A stretch of DNA of 64,000 bases from [Clostridium] ultunense DSM 10521 (GCF_000511955.1 NZ_AZSU01000003.1:698384-762383), one strand, 5' to 3'; counted from the stretch's first letter, positions 35,349 through 44,305 are shown. Notes: generated from the letters alone by a model not told the origin. A program made the numbers and translations.

Positions 35349-36149
35349 ATGACTGTTTTACAAATAAACAAATTATATTTTTCCTATGGAAAAGCTGAAG
35401 TTTTAAAGGGTATTGATTTCACTATTAACAAAAATATGGTGGCAGGTATAATAGGAGGAAATGGTAGCGGAAAGTCCACCCTTTTAAAAAATATATCTGG
35501 ATATCTGAAACCAGAATCAGGAAATGTTTTTATTGGAAAGAAAAATATTAAAGATTTTGCCATAAAAGATAAAGCCAAACATATAGCTTATGTACCTCAG
35601 GAAATGCCCCATGATTTTGAATTTAATTGCTATGATGTAGTGATGATGGGAAGAATGCCCTTTTTAAAAAGGTTCCAATCAGAAAGTAAAGAAGATAAAA
35701 ATATTGTAAAAGAGTCTATGGAAATTACGAATACCTGGAGATTTAAAGACAAGAATATCAATGAGCTAAGTGGTGGAGAAAGACAAAGAGTCTATATAGC
35801 AAGAGCGTTAGCCCAGAAACCCAAAATTTTGCTTATGGACGAGCCAGTTTCACATCTGGACATTAAATATCAAATTGAAATACTATCCCTTGTAAACAGT
35901 TTATCATTAAAAGGAATACTAGTGATCACGGTACTCCATGATATTAACCTTGCTTCTCAATTTTGTGACGAGATATTCATAATGAAAGAGGGAAAGATAA
36001 TGGCTTCTGGTGATCCTGAAAAGGTTTTAACCCCTGATAATATAAAATCAGCTTTTTCTATAGAAGTGGAATTACTTAATAACCCGATTACTCATAGTCC
36101 TTATGTTATTCCTACTTTAAATAGGAAAAAACAATTTCATGTAGTCTAG
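35349..36149 (+). CDS. btuD: Vitamin B12 ABC transporter ATPase
   Basis: A 266-residue ATPase: Walker A GGNGSGKST, YVPQEMPHDFEF Q-loop region, LSGGERQRVYIARAL, Walker B ILLMDEPVSHLDI and LHDINLASQF. It closes the btuFCD set, 13 bp after btuC, and the operon continues into cblT. Confidence 0.92.
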   Translation: MTVLQINKLYFSYGKAEVLKGIDFTINKNMVAGIIGGNGSGKSTLLKNISGYLKPESGNVFIGKKNIKDFAIKDKAKHIAYVPQEMPHDFEFNCYDVVMMGRMPFLKRFQSESKEDKNIVKESMEITNTWRFKDKNINELSGGERQRVYIARALAQKPKILLMDEPVSHLDIKYQIEILSLVNSLSLKGILVITVLHDINLASQFCDEIFIMKEGKIMASGDPEKVLTPDNIKSAFSIEVELLNNPITHSPYVIPTLNRKKQFHVV

Positions 36150-36174
36150 TACTAATACTTAGGAGGTTGATCAT

Positions 36175-36678
36175 TTGAAAGAAAAAACTAAGACATTAAA
36201 AGATATTAAAACCCTTACTATGGTTGCTATGCTTGTAGCATTAAGTGCTGTAGGTGCCCTTATTAAGGTTTTTAATACCGTTGCTTTTGATTCAATGCCA
36301 GGGTATTTTGGAGCCTTATACTTAGGAGGCTGGTATGGAGCTATGGTAATAAGTTTAGGCCATTTGCTCACAGCAATTACATCTGGCTTTCCTTTAGGAA
36401 TTACTGTCCATATATACATAGCAATACAAATGGCAGTATATGCATATCTATTTAGATTTTTTTATCAAAGATTTAATATATATATTGCCGTAATAGTTGG
36501 AACCATATTGAATGGCCCAATTTCCGCTCTTTTATTCGTACCCATATTTGGATGGGGATTTTTTATAGGATGGAGCCTTCCTCTGACTGTGGCTTCATTT
36601 ATTAATATATTTTTAGCTTCTTTAATATATAAAGGAATATTAAAAATAGGCGGGAGTCAAATTGATAGAAAGATATAG
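36175..36678 (+). CDS. cblT: ECF S component, likely alpha-ribazole transporter
   Basis: A 167-residue membrane protein with five or six hydrophobic segments, in the size and pattern of ECF substrate-binding (S) components: VAMLVALSAVGALIK, DSMPGYFGALYLGGWYGA, and GTILNGPISALLF. TTG start with AGGAGG 8 nt upstream. Its position before an AIR-synthase-like gene under a B12 riboswitch matches the CblT-CblS pair described for alpha-ribazole salvage in Firmicutes. Cargo is inferred from this pairing; another S-component substrate linked to B12 is possible. It overlaps cblS by 17 bp. Confidence 0.78.
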   Translation: MKEKTKTLKDIKTLTMVAMLVALSAVGALIKVFNTVAFDSMPGYFGALYLGGWYGAMVISLGHLLTAITSGFPLGITVHIYIAIQMAVYAYLFRFFYQRFNIYIAVIVGTILNGPISALLFVPIFGWGFFIGWSLPLTVASFINIFLASLIYKGILKIGGSQIDRKI

Positions 36679-37390
36679 GGATTTAATCATAATCTATGAG
36701 AAGGATATAGCCTATGTAATCTCTTGTGATAGTCTAGGTGCAATAGGTAGTAAAAAAAATGATGTATTGAAAGTAGACGAAGAGATTGTAGGAAGGGCTA
36801 CTATAAAAGTTGCCCTATCGGAAGCATTGTGCATAGGGGCAAAGCCTATTATAATATCCGATACCCTGTCTGTTGAAATGAATCCTACAGGTAAAAAGAT
36901 CTTAAAAGCTATAAAAAAGGAACTTGAGGAAAATGGACTTACAGATATAGTTTTTACAGGAAGTACAGAAGAAAACTTCCCCACTTCTATGACTGGTATA
37001 GGAATTACCGTAATATCTAGGGCAAAGATTTCTGATTTAAAAATTAAAAATGTTGAAAAAGGCATGTATCTTTCCCTTTTAGGATATCCTCTTGTAGGAA
37101 ATGAAGTCTTAAATTCTAAGGATGTTCTTCAATTAAAAGACTATGTGGAAATCTCTAGTTCTAAAGAAATAATTGAAGCAATTCCAGTTGGTTCAAGGGG
37201 AATAAAATATGAATTAAGCATATTGGAAAAATTATCAGACTTGAAGGTAAATGAAAGTGTTCCTTTACATATTGATAAAATGAAATCTGGCGGTCCTTCT
37301 ACTTGTTGCATTATAGTACATAAAGAAAGAACTCCATCTATTACTAAGTTGATAAATAAGCCTTTTACCTATATTGGAAAGCTAATTTAA
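36662..37390 (+). CDS. cblS: AIR-synthase-like protein, likely alpha-ribazole kinase
   Basis: A 242-residue PurM-like protein: SCDSLGAIG near the start, VGRATIKVALSEALCIGAKPIIISDTLS with the ATP-binding pattern of the AIR synthase N-terminal domain (quoted in part: ALSEALCIGAKPI), GSTEENFPTSMTGIG, and KSGGPSTCCIIV at the end. It is shorter than PurM and lies with a transporter in a B12 operon, as known for CblS, which phosphorylates alpha-ribazole so that CobS can use it. TTG start with GGGAG. No cobT is present in the window, which fits. Confidence 0.78.
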   Translation: MIERYRDLIIIYEKDIAYVISCDSLGAIGSKKNDVLKVDEEIVGRATIKVALSEALCIGAKPIIISDTLSVEMNPTGKKILKAIKKELEENGLTDIVFTGSTEENFPTSMTGIGITVISRAKISDLKIKNVEKGMYLSLLGYPLVGNEVLNSKDVLQLKDYVEISSSKEIIEAIPVGSRGIKYELSILEKLSDLKVNESVPLHIDKMKSGGPSTCCIIVHKERTPSITKLINKPFTYIGKLI

Positions 37391-37395
37391 ATATA

Positions 37396-37434
37396 AAGCC
37401 CTAGTTTTATAATTCTAAAGAAACTAGGGCTTGT
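37396..37434. terminator. Terminator after cblS (bidirectional)
   Basis: AAGCCCTAGTTT pairs perfectly with AAACTAGGGCTT around a 13-nt loop. It sits between the end of the btu-cbl operon and the end of a small minus-strand gene. Confidence 0.8.
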
Positions 37435-37436
37435 TA

Positions 37437-37595
37437 CTATTTATTACTCTTTTTATTTTCTTTATTCCAATCCTTAAACTTTTTATTGTTTTTCATCTCT
37501 TCGTTGTCTACTACGCCATGTTCTGCTGCTATTTCATAGTTCATCTGATTGAAAAAACTTTCATCAATTTTTCTTTCAAATTTTTTATCTTTCAT
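37437..37595 (-). CDS. Small SASP-like protein of unknown function
   Basis: A 52-residue Lys/Glu/Asn-rich protein. The ATG at 37595 has GAGGTG 7 nt upstream, so a longer reading from 37622 is not needed. The segment MNYEIAAEHGV resembles the first conserved helix of alpha/beta-type small acid-soluble spore proteins (EIA.E.GV), but the second SASP block with its Gly-Gly motif is absent. It may be a shortened relative or an unrelated small protein. Confidence 0.6.
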   Translation of the reverse strand: MKDKKFERKIDESFFNQMNYEIAAEHGVVDNEEMKNNKKFKDWNKENKKSNK

Positions 37596-37704
37596 TATTA
37601 TCACCTCATATGTATTTTTCACCTAATTTGGTGCTACATACGAGGTAATTTAAGGGATTATGCTTTTTATACTTCTTAATTACAAAGCTATAATACTGAA
37701 ATTT

Positions 37705-38277
37705 TTAAAATAGATTAACGGCTAACAGGGTAGAAAAAATTCCTACAAAAGTCCCTAAAATCAATTCCCTTATATTATGCCTTTTTAAATTTATTCTTGA
37801 CCAATATATTACTGGCATTATTAAAAAAAGCCATAACATCTTTAATCCAATTAGATTGGTTAGTAAAGTAATAGGTCCTGATACACCACAAGCATGCCCA
37901 CTAGCCTTAATCTTTAATCCTTTATTTATAAAGGCTAAAAAACCTCCAGAAAATAGATAAGCCATAAAAATTTTTTTTACTAATATAGGTGCCCCACAAA
38001 CAAAAGTAAGAATTGACCCAATTACATAACTTACAACAGCAAAGATAAAAGCCAATTTTCTTTCAATTTTTCTCCCCTGTGTCCTAAATGCTGGTATAAT
38101 CCTATGTACAGGATAGGCAAGTAATGGAATTACTGTTAAAAAAGCAATACAATATATGAGCCAACCAATTCCTCCGGAATAACTGGTTCCATAAATAAAA
38201 GATAATAATACAGTAAAAAAAGCTATTATTGGAACTACCGTTATAAGGCTAATTATTTTAGCAATTTTATATTTCAT
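37705..38277 (-). CDS. PAP2-like membrane phosphatase family protein
   Basis: A 190-residue membrane protein with about five hydrophobic segments. The C2-type motif is seen as ASGHACGVSGP (about residue 128) and the C3-type motif as SRINLKRHNIRE (SR, five residues, His, three residues, Glu) near residue 165. In PAP2 enzymes the last position is normally Asp. Lipid phosphatase activity is therefore possible but not certain. It reads alone, away from the selenium genes. Confidence 0.7.
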   Translation of the reverse strand: MKYKIAKIISLITVVPIIAFFTVLLSFIYGTSYSGGIGWLIYCIAFLTVIPLLAYPVHRIIPAFRTQGRKIERKLAFIFAVVSYVIGSILTFVCGAPILVKKIFMAYLFSGGFLAFINKGLKIKASGHACGVSGPITLLTNLIGLKMLWLFLIMPVIYWSRINLKRHNIRELILGTFVGIFSTLLAVNLF

Positions 38278-38309
38278 ACCTGAAACATCTCCTTATATTT
38301 ATATGTATA

Positions 38310-38361
38310 TCCTTTAAAAAACAAATTAAATCCAGCTAAGAACATCTTTAACTGGATTTAA
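38310..38361 (-). terminator. Terminator of the class V aminotransferase gene
   Basis: On the minus strand TTAAATCCAG and CTGGATTTAA form a perfect 10-bp stem around a 16-nt loop, followed by a run TTTGTTTTTT. About 160 nt of AT-rich sequence with no gene lie between it and the gene end at 38524. Confidence 0.65.
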
Positions 38362-38523
38362 GCTACATTTTTTCATTTCTTGGATTCAATATATTTTTAT
38401 AAAATCTTTATTTTATTGTACAACATTTTCCTATATAAATGCAATAAAATAACTGATATTATTTTAACTATCCTGCTATTAATAATTATAATATTTAATA
38501 TGATTCATCATAAAAGTCATATA

Positions 38524-39675
38524 TTAATTTTTTATTACCTTATTTATAGCATCAATTACATAGTTCACATCCCCTATTGTATTAAAATGGCTAAAACTAA
38601 ATCTAATAGTACCTTTTGGAAATGTTCCTAAAGTTTGATGAGCAGAAGGGGCACAGTGTAATCCACATCTAGTCATTATGCCAAATTCATTATATAGGTT
38701 ATAGGATACCACTGCATTATCTTCTTCAGGAATATCTATAGAAATCACAGCTGTTCTATCCTTTATATCCTTCTTACCTATAATATCCAGTCCTGGAATA
38801 TTTAAAATTCCTTCTAAAAAATGGTCTAATAAATATAATTCCTTTTCTCTTATGGTGCTTACTTTCTCCTTTAGAATATATTTTATAGAAGCATTCAATC
38901 CATAAACACCTGGAATATTCAAGGTCCCAGCTTCAAACTTGTCAGGCATGTACTCAGGTTGTACTTCCTTATCTGATAAACTGCCTGTGCCTCCTTCTAT
39001 TAAGGTATCCAATGTTGAGGCCATTTCCTTACTTACTATAAATCCTCCTATGCCTTGAGGTCCTAAAAGCCCCTTATGACCTGTAAATGCTATAGCATCA
39101 GCACCTATATCTTTATAATGAATATCCAAAAAGCCTGCAGTCTGTGCCGTATCAATAATAAAATACAATCCTTTCTCTTTACATATAGATCCTACTCTTT
39201 TTAAATCTAGAATAGTACCACAAACATTAGATGCATGAGTCATAATAACAGCTTTAGTATTGGGTTTAATATATTTATTTATGTCTTCTGGATTCAACTC
39301 CCCTAGTTTATTGCAAGGTACTTTAGAAAACTCAATTCCTAATTTGGCAAGACTATTTAAAGGTCTAATGACAGCATTATGTTCCATTGATGAAACTACT
39401 ACATGATCTCCTACCTTTATCAATCCTTTTATCAATACATTAAGACTTTCTGTAATATTTTTAGTAAATACTACATTTTCAGTCTTTTGATAGTTAAATA
39501 ATTCACATATCAGTTCTCTAGTTTCATAAACTATGTTCTCCGCTTCAAAAGAACTTTTATAAGCTCCCCTATTCACATTACAACCTATATTTAATAAATA
39601 ATTGGACATACTTTCAACAACTCCTGGTGCCTTAGGAAAGGCTGTAGCACCGTTATCTAAATATAAACCTCTCAT
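38524..39675 (-). CDS. Cysteine desulfurase family protein of the selenium module
   Basis: A 383-residue class V PLP enzyme. It has YLDNGATAFPKAP at the start, SSMEHNAVIRPL, the Asp of IIDTAQTAGF, the PLP lysine in AFTGHKGLLGPQG and a Cys in RCGLHCAPSAH that is in the catalytic-loop region. This form (the EF2568-like subfamily) is typically found beside YedE/YedF and selenium-dependent enzymes. It reads opposite to yedE across a 200-bp gap. It may deliver sulfur or selenium as persulfide/perselenide; the substrate (Cys or Sec) is not decided by sequence. Confidence 0.85.
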   Translation of the reverse strand: MRGLYLDNGATAFPKAPGVVESMSNYLLNIGCNVNRGAYKSSFEAENIVYETRELICELFNYQKTENVVFTKNITESLNVLIKGLIKVGDHVVVSSMEHNAVIRPLNSLAKLGIEFSKVPCNKLGELNPEDINKYIKPNTKAVIMTHASNVCGTILDLKRVGSICKEKGLYFIIDTAQTAGFLDIHYKDIGADAIAFTGHKGLLGPQGIGGFIVSKEMASTLDTLIEGGTGSLSDKEVQPEYMPDKFEAGTLNIPGVYGLNASIKYILKEKVSTIREKELYLLDHFLEGILNIPGLDIIGKKDIKDRTAVISIDIPEEDNAVVSYNLYNEFGIMTRCGLHCAPSAHQTLGTFPKGTIRFSFSHFNTIGDVNYVIDAINKVIKN

Positions 39676-39874
39676 AAATTTACACCTCCAATGTTTTCAA
39701 TATCATCTGCAAGCTTTCATTAAAAGAATATCTCTATTTAATTAAATAAGCAATATATATAGATAAAGTTTATGACACATTTCGAACATATTTATATTCT
39801 TTATTATACATTTTCAAAGATTATTGTTAAACTTTAGATAAAGACATAGCTTAATTTTAGAGGAGGGTTTTAAA

Positions 39875-40957
39875 ATGAATGAGAAAAAAGGCATTATTAT
39901 AGCTGGAGCAGTCGTTGGAATAATTTCTGTGTTGCTGGTAATATTTGGAAATCCAGTTAATATGGGATTCTGTATAGCCTGTTTTATCAGAGATATTGCA
40001 GGTGGTATAGGAATGCACAGAGCGCCAATAGTTCAATATATTCGTCCTGAAATAATTGGGCTTGTTTTAGGTGCATTTATCATTTCAATGAAAAGCAAAG
40101 AGTTCCAAGCTAAAGGAGGTTCCTCACCTTTTACTAGATTTGTACTAGGAATTGGAGTAATGATAGGGGCTTTAATGTTTTTAGGTTGTCCTTTGAGAAT
40201 GGTGTTGAGACTAGCTGGAGGAGACTTAAATGCAATATTAGGCATTGCAGGGTTTGTAGTTGGTATTTTTGTTGGAGTTTACTTTTTAAACAAAGGCTTC
40301 AATCTAAAAAGGAATTATAATCTACCTAAATTTGAAGGATACCTTTTTCCAATTGTAAATCTGGGTTTATTTGTTTTACTACTATCTGGTTTTAGTATGT
40401 TGATCTTCAGCGAAGAAGGTCCTGGATCAATGCACGCCCCTATTTGGATTGCATTATTTGCAGGATTGATAGTGGGAATATTGGCTCAAAAGACAAGGCT
40501 ATGTATGGTAGGTGGTACTAGAGATATGATCATGTTTAAAGACAGCTACCTATTATCTGGCTTTTTAGCTATACTTATCTTTGCTTTTATAGGAAATCTG
40601 ATTTTAGGGTATTTTAACCTAGGTTTTGCTGAACAACCAGTGGCACATACAGATGGATTATGGAACTTCCTGGGGATGGTTTTAGTAGGATGGGGTTCTG
40701 TACTTCTTGGTGGCTGTCCATTAAGACAACTTATATTAGCTGGAGAAGGAAATGCAGATTCGGCAGTAACAGTTATGGGAAGTTTGATAGGTGCAGCTAT
40801 TGCCCATAACTTTGGTCTGGCTTCTAGCCCTGCCGGTGCTACAACTAATGGCAAAGTAGCAGTACTTATCTGTTTAGTATTGGTTATTCTTATTTCTCTA
40901 GCTAATTCAGAGATTCTGATTAGTAAAAAGACATTAACAAAATCAAGGAATAACTAG
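39875..40957 (+). CDS. yedE: YedE family putative selenium transporter
   Basis: A 360-residue membrane protein with two YeeE/YedE halves of about five segments each. Marks: MGFCIACFIRD, MFLGCPLRMVLRLAGGD in the first half and GWGSVLLGGCPLRQLILAGEGN in the second; the repeated GCPLR cysteines are the likely substrate path. AGGAGG 9 nt before ATG. It is the first gene of a yedE-yedF-DUF3343 operon, a set associated with selenium use. Transport of thiosulfate or another sulfur compound, as in YeeE, is the alternative. Confidence 0.88.
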   Translation: MNEKKGIIIAGAVVGIISVLLVIFGNPVNMGFCIACFIRDIAGGIGMHRAPIVQYIRPEIIGLVLGAFIISMKSKEFQAKGGSSPFTRFVLGIGVMIGALMFLGCPLRMVLRLAGGDLNAILGIAGFVVGIFVGVYFLNKGFNLKRNYNLPKFEGYLFPIVNLGLFVLLLSGFSMLIFSEEGPGSMHAPIWIALFAGLIVGILAQKTRLCMVGGTRDMIMFKDSYLLSGFLAILIFAFIGNLILGYFNLGFAEQPVAHTDGLWNFLGMVLVGWGSVLLGGCPLRQLILAGEGNADSAVTVMGSLIGAAIAHNFGLASSPAGATTNGKVAVLICLVLVILISLANSEILISKKTLTKSRNN

Positions 40958-40977
40958 TTTGAAGGGAGATGAGCATA

Positions 40978-41184
40978 GTGGAAAAAATTGATACAAGAGG
41001 CATGTCTTGTCCCCAACCTGTGTTGATGACTAAGAATGCTATAGAGGAACATCCTGAAGGATTAGATATTCTAGTGGATAATAATACTGCAAAAAATAAT
41101 ATTACTAGGTTTCTAAAAAATTTAGGTTATAATTTAGAGTATAAGCAGGAAAGTAAAGATATATTAATTGAAGCGAGGAAATAA
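40978..41184 (+). CDS. yedF: TusA-like sulfur carrier (short YedF)
   Basis: A 68-residue protein with the TusA fold and the active cysteine in RGMSCPQPVLM. The GTG at 40978 is chosen because GGGAG lies 9 nt before it; an ATG at 40969 would touch that site. Full YedF proteins are about 190-200 residues, with a second C-terminal domain that is absent here, so the carrier part stands alone. It would pass sulfur or selenium on as persulfide/perselenide. Confidence 0.85.
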   Translation: MEKIDTRGMSCPQPVLMTKNAIEEHPEGLDILVDNNTAKNNITRFLKNLGYNLEYKQESKDILIEARK

Positions 41185-41185
41185 T

Positions 41186-41425
41186 ATGGATGAGTATGTA
41201 GCAGTGTTTTTTACCCATTCTGGTGCAATAAAATTTAATAGAAGATTGAAGACAAACAAAATAGAATGCGAACTAATGCCTGTACCTAGACAGCTCAGTT
41301 CTAATTGTGGAATAGGAGCCAAGTTTACATTTGATAAAGATGTAATAGATTTAGTAGATGATGAAATTGAAAAGATATTTATTTTTGAAAATGGAGAGTA
41401 TAGGCTAGTTTATAGTGAAGAATAA
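41186..41425 (+). CDS. DUF3343 domain protein of the selenium module
   Basis: A 79-residue soluble protein. ATG at 41186 with GAGGA upstream, one base after the yedF stop. The segment MPVPRQLSSNCGIGAKF holds its only Cys, typical of DUF3343 (Cys-Gly). It is a usual third gene after yedE-yedF, with function unknown but linked to Se/S transfer. Confidence 0.85.
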   Translation: MDEYVAVFFTHSGAIKFNRRLKTNKIECELMPVPRQLSSNCGIGAKFTFDKDVIDLVDDEIEKIFIFENGEYRLVYSEE

Positions 41426-41429
41426 GAAA

Positions 41430-41466
41430 CAAGAACCTTGTATAAGATTGTATACAAGGTTCTTTA
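41430..41466 (+). terminator. Terminator after the yedE operon
   Basis: AAGAACCTTGTATA pairs with TATACAAGGTTCTT almost without mismatch, followed by TTAATTATT. Confidence 0.8.
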
Positions 41467-41612
41467 ATTATTCTCTATTATTGTTTGGTAGCTCTTTTCA
41501 TAAATTTAACCCTAATACCTCTTTCATAATATTTTACCAATTTTGTAGAAGACTTTACTGACATATGATACTATTATCTTAAGTAAGAAATGTATAACGG
41601 GGATGTGAAAGC

Positions 41613-43550
41613 GTGAGAAAAATACTTATTATTATCCTTATCCTTTGTTTATTACCTTTAAAACCAATAGCAGAAAAAGAAGAATACCATATTGTAATCA
41701 AAAATGGCACCATATTTAATCCTTCAACAGATCATGAATTAGTAGGTTATAACATAGGGATTAAAGATGATAAAATCTTAAGGATCACCAAGGAAGACAT
41801 TTCGGGAAAAGAAGAGATAGATGCAACCGGCTTAGTAGTCTCCCCTGGTTTTATAGATCTTATATCCTATGACCCGAATTCTGTGGGTATTAGGCTAAAA
41901 GTTTTAGATGGAATCACTAGTAATTTGGCTATGCATGGTGGTACGGAAGATGCAGAACAATGGTATAGGGGCTGGTCTAAAAGCGGTGTTTTAACTAATT
42001 TTGGTGCTTCATCTTTTATTACTAGGCAACGCTGGCCCATTGTTGGTTATGGAGTAGATACAGAGATGACCAAGAAAGAGGATATAGAAAGATTAGTAGA
42101 AGATGCTAAAAGAAATATAGAAGCAGGTGCTTTAGGCATTTCCTTTAGCTTTGAATATGTACCTGGTATAAAATATGAAGTAATTCCTCTGCTGAATTTG
42201 GCCAAGGAATATAATGTACCTACCTTTTACCATTTGAGATATTCGGATGGAGATAGAGGCTTAGAGGGTATAAAGGAAGTTATAGAATATGGTAAAGAAA
42301 CTGGCGCCATAATCCATATTATGCATATTAACAGTACTGGAGGAACCTTCCATATGGAGGAAGCTTTGGAGATGGTTAACAAAGCTAGAGAAGAAGGGTT
42401 GGATATTACTGCCTGTGTTTACCCCTATAATTTTTGGGCTACCTATATTGATTCAGCTAGATTTAGGCCGGAATGGCAGAAAAGGTATAGAATTACCTAT
42501 GAGGATTTACAGATAGGAGGCACAGATATACGTATTACTAAAGATACCTTTGACAAATATAGGACCCAACATCTATTGGTAGCAGCCCATGGTTCTATGC
42601 CTGAAGAAGAATTGATAATGGCATTAAAAGACCCTCATATTATGATAGGTAGTGATACTATAATTGAACCCTCTGGCAACAATCATCCAAGAGGGGCAGG
42701 AACTTATAGTAGGCTCTTTGGAAAATATGTAAGAGAAGAGAAGGTCCTCTCTACTATGGATGCTATAAAAAAGGTAAGCTACTTACCTGCTAAAAGGATG
42801 GAATCTGTTGCTCCACAGATGAGGTATAAGGGAAGGATAGAGATAGGCAGTGATGCAGATATTACCATATTCAATCCAGATACCATAATAGATAGAAGTA
42901 CTGTAAAGGACACAACCCTTCCCTCAGTAGGGGTAGAGTACGTAATTATCAATGGTGTTATAGTAAAAAACAATAATGGTATTGTAGAAGGAATAAGCCC
43001 TGGAAGACCAATACGCTCCTATTTTGTAGACAAAATAGATGAAAATAAACCTATTGATTTCAATTTAAAATTAGAGGATAAGGATAAAATATCTTTAGAA
43101 TCAGTTTACGAATTAGATGGACAAATCTACCTCCCAATTAAAAGACTATTTGAGTATCTAAATATAGCAACAGAAAACAATAAGGACGGAAGTATAAATA
43201 TTGGAAATGTTGTTAATCTAGAAATAGGGAATAAGGCGGCTAAAATTGGTGATAAGGAAATGGTTTTTGATAAGGAACCTATTATATATAAAGAAGGAAT
43301 TTACATAGGTGCTAAAGACTTGGGAAAAATATTGGAAGGAAATTTTAAATTAATTTACCATGAAAAAGGGATTGACTTTAAATATGGAGAATCAGATAAA
43401 ACTATTGAAGCATTTTTACCTATTGATGAAGAAAAGATTAAAACTACCAATAGCAAAAAATCTTATATTGGTGCTTACGGATTCTCAGCTTTGATTATAG
43501 CTTTAGTGCTATTTAGTTTGAAAGATAAAAAAGGATCAAGGGAAATTTAA
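41613..43550 (+). CDS. Exported amidohydrolase-like protein with a copper-amine-oxidase-type tail domain
   Basis: A 645-residue protein. GTG start; leader of about 20 residues. Residues about 25-460 resemble the D-aminoacylase/dihydroorotase-type amidohydrolase family: VVSPGFIDLISYDP, YVPGIKYEV, IIHIMHINSTGG, VAAHGSMPEEEL, IMIGSDT and HPRGAGTYSRLFGKYVREE. The first metal motif HxH, expected in the FIDxHxH position, is FIDLISYD, so two metal ligands are missing. Residues about 485-605 look like the N-domain of copper amine oxidases (a repeat-like surface domain), and a single membrane segment near residue 625 and a basic tail end the protein. It stands alone, and its stop overlaps that of the next, convergent gene. 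Confidence 0.75.
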   Translation: MRKILIIILILCLLPLKPIAEKEEYHIVIKNGTIFNPSTDHELVGYNIGIKDDKILRITKEDISGKEEIDATGLVVSPGFIDLISYDPNSVGIRLKVLDGITSNLAMHGGTEDAEQWYRGWSKSGVLTNFGASSFITRQRWPIVGYGVDTEMTKKEDIERLVEDAKRNIEAGALGISFSFEYVPGIKYEVIPLLNLAKEYNVPTFYHLRYSDGDRGLEGIKEVIEYGKETGAIIHIMHINSTGGTFHMEEALEMVNKAREEGLDITACVYPYNFWATYIDSARFRPEWQKRYRITYEDLQIGGTDIRITKDTFDKYRTQHLLVAAHGSMPEEELIMALKDPHIMIGSDTIIEPSGNNHPRGAGTYSRLFGKYVREEKVLSTMDAIKKVSYLPAKRMESVAPQMRYKGRIEIGSDADITIFNPDTIIDRSTVKDTTLPSVGVEYVIINGVIVKNNNGIVEGISPGRPIRSYFVDKIDENKPIDFNLKLEDKDKISLESVYELDGQIYLPIKRLFEYLNIATENNKDGSINIGNVVNLEIGNKAAKIGDKEMVFDKEPIIYKEGIYIGAKDLGKILEGNFKLIYHEKGIDFKYGESDKTIEAFLPIDEEKIKTTNSKKSYIGAYGFSALIIALVLFSLKDKKGSREI

Positions 43551-43568
43551 ATATCCCTGATCCTTTTT
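43527..43568. terminator. Bidirectional terminator inside overlapping gene ends
   Basis: AAAAAGGATCAAGGGA pairs with TCCCTGATCCTTTTT with one bulged base. The hairpin covers the last codons of both convergent genes. Confidence 0.8.
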
Positions 43569-44305
43569 ATTTCTTCACCCAGATTATGAATATCATATTC
43601 TAAAGCTATTATTGGATTAATATTATACATATATAGTAATTTCATAATAAATGCAATATTATTATTAGAAGGTCTGTTGTGTTCATCATAAATTCCATTG
43701 TTCCAATGGAGATGGATATATTCAATCCTTTTATTTAATATCCTTATCCAATCCTCTAAGCCATTTTTACTTTCAAGTATGGCATGTCCAATATCTAAGC
43801 ATACTTTTACATTGGGTAAATCTATGGTATCAATTAAATCCTTTACAAAAATTGGGTCCTCTTCAAATACATTTTCTATAAGTACTATCCCCTTATAGTC
43901 ATCCATTTCCTTTAGTATTTGATTCCAAAACTCTTTATTCAATCTATTAGTAAGTTCCTCTATTTTAGGCTCTTTTATCCAAGGACTTATTTGGCTATGA
44001 AATATTATATAATCTACATCTAGCTTTTTCCCAATTTTTAAAGTCAATATATATCTTTCGTAACTTGCCTGTCTTATCTTTTTATCTGGGCTTACTGGTT
44101 TTAAGTCCAAAAAGGGTCCATGTAAAGATAAGGTGTTAGAAAACCCGTATAAAGTTTTTTTGTATTCCTCTACCCTTTCTTTCCATCCCTCATCTAATAA
44201 ATCAGGCTTAACAAAATCTTGTATCTCTAGTCCTATACCCAATTGAATATACTTTTCCTTATGAAAATCACGAATATTAGATATGCATTTAATAATCTTA
44301 TGCAT
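43547..44305 (-). CDS. Sugar phosphate isomerase/epimerase-type TIM barrel protein
   Basis: A 252-residue protein of the xylose isomerase-like/AP endonuclease 2 barrel family. Likely metal ligands are seen in SLHGPFLDLKP, VDYIIFHSQ, IVLIENVFEEDP (Glu), VKVCLDIGHAI and YIHLHWNNG. It has no signal peptide. The exact reaction is unknown; endonuclease IV is unlikely because the metal-site sequence and length differ. Confidence 0.75.
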   Translation of the reverse strand: MHKIIKCISNIRDFHKEKYIQLGIGLEIQDFVKPDLLDEGWKERVEEYKKTLYGFSNTLSLHGPFLDLKPVSPDKKIRQASYERYILTLKIGKKLDVDYIIFHSQISPWIKEPKIEELTNRLNKEFWNQILKEMDDYKGIVLIENVFEEDPIFVKDLIDTIDLPNVKVCLDIGHAILESKNGLEDWIRILNKRIEYIHLHWNNGIYDEHNRPSNNNIAFIMKLLYMYNINPIIALEYDIHNLGEEIKRIRDI

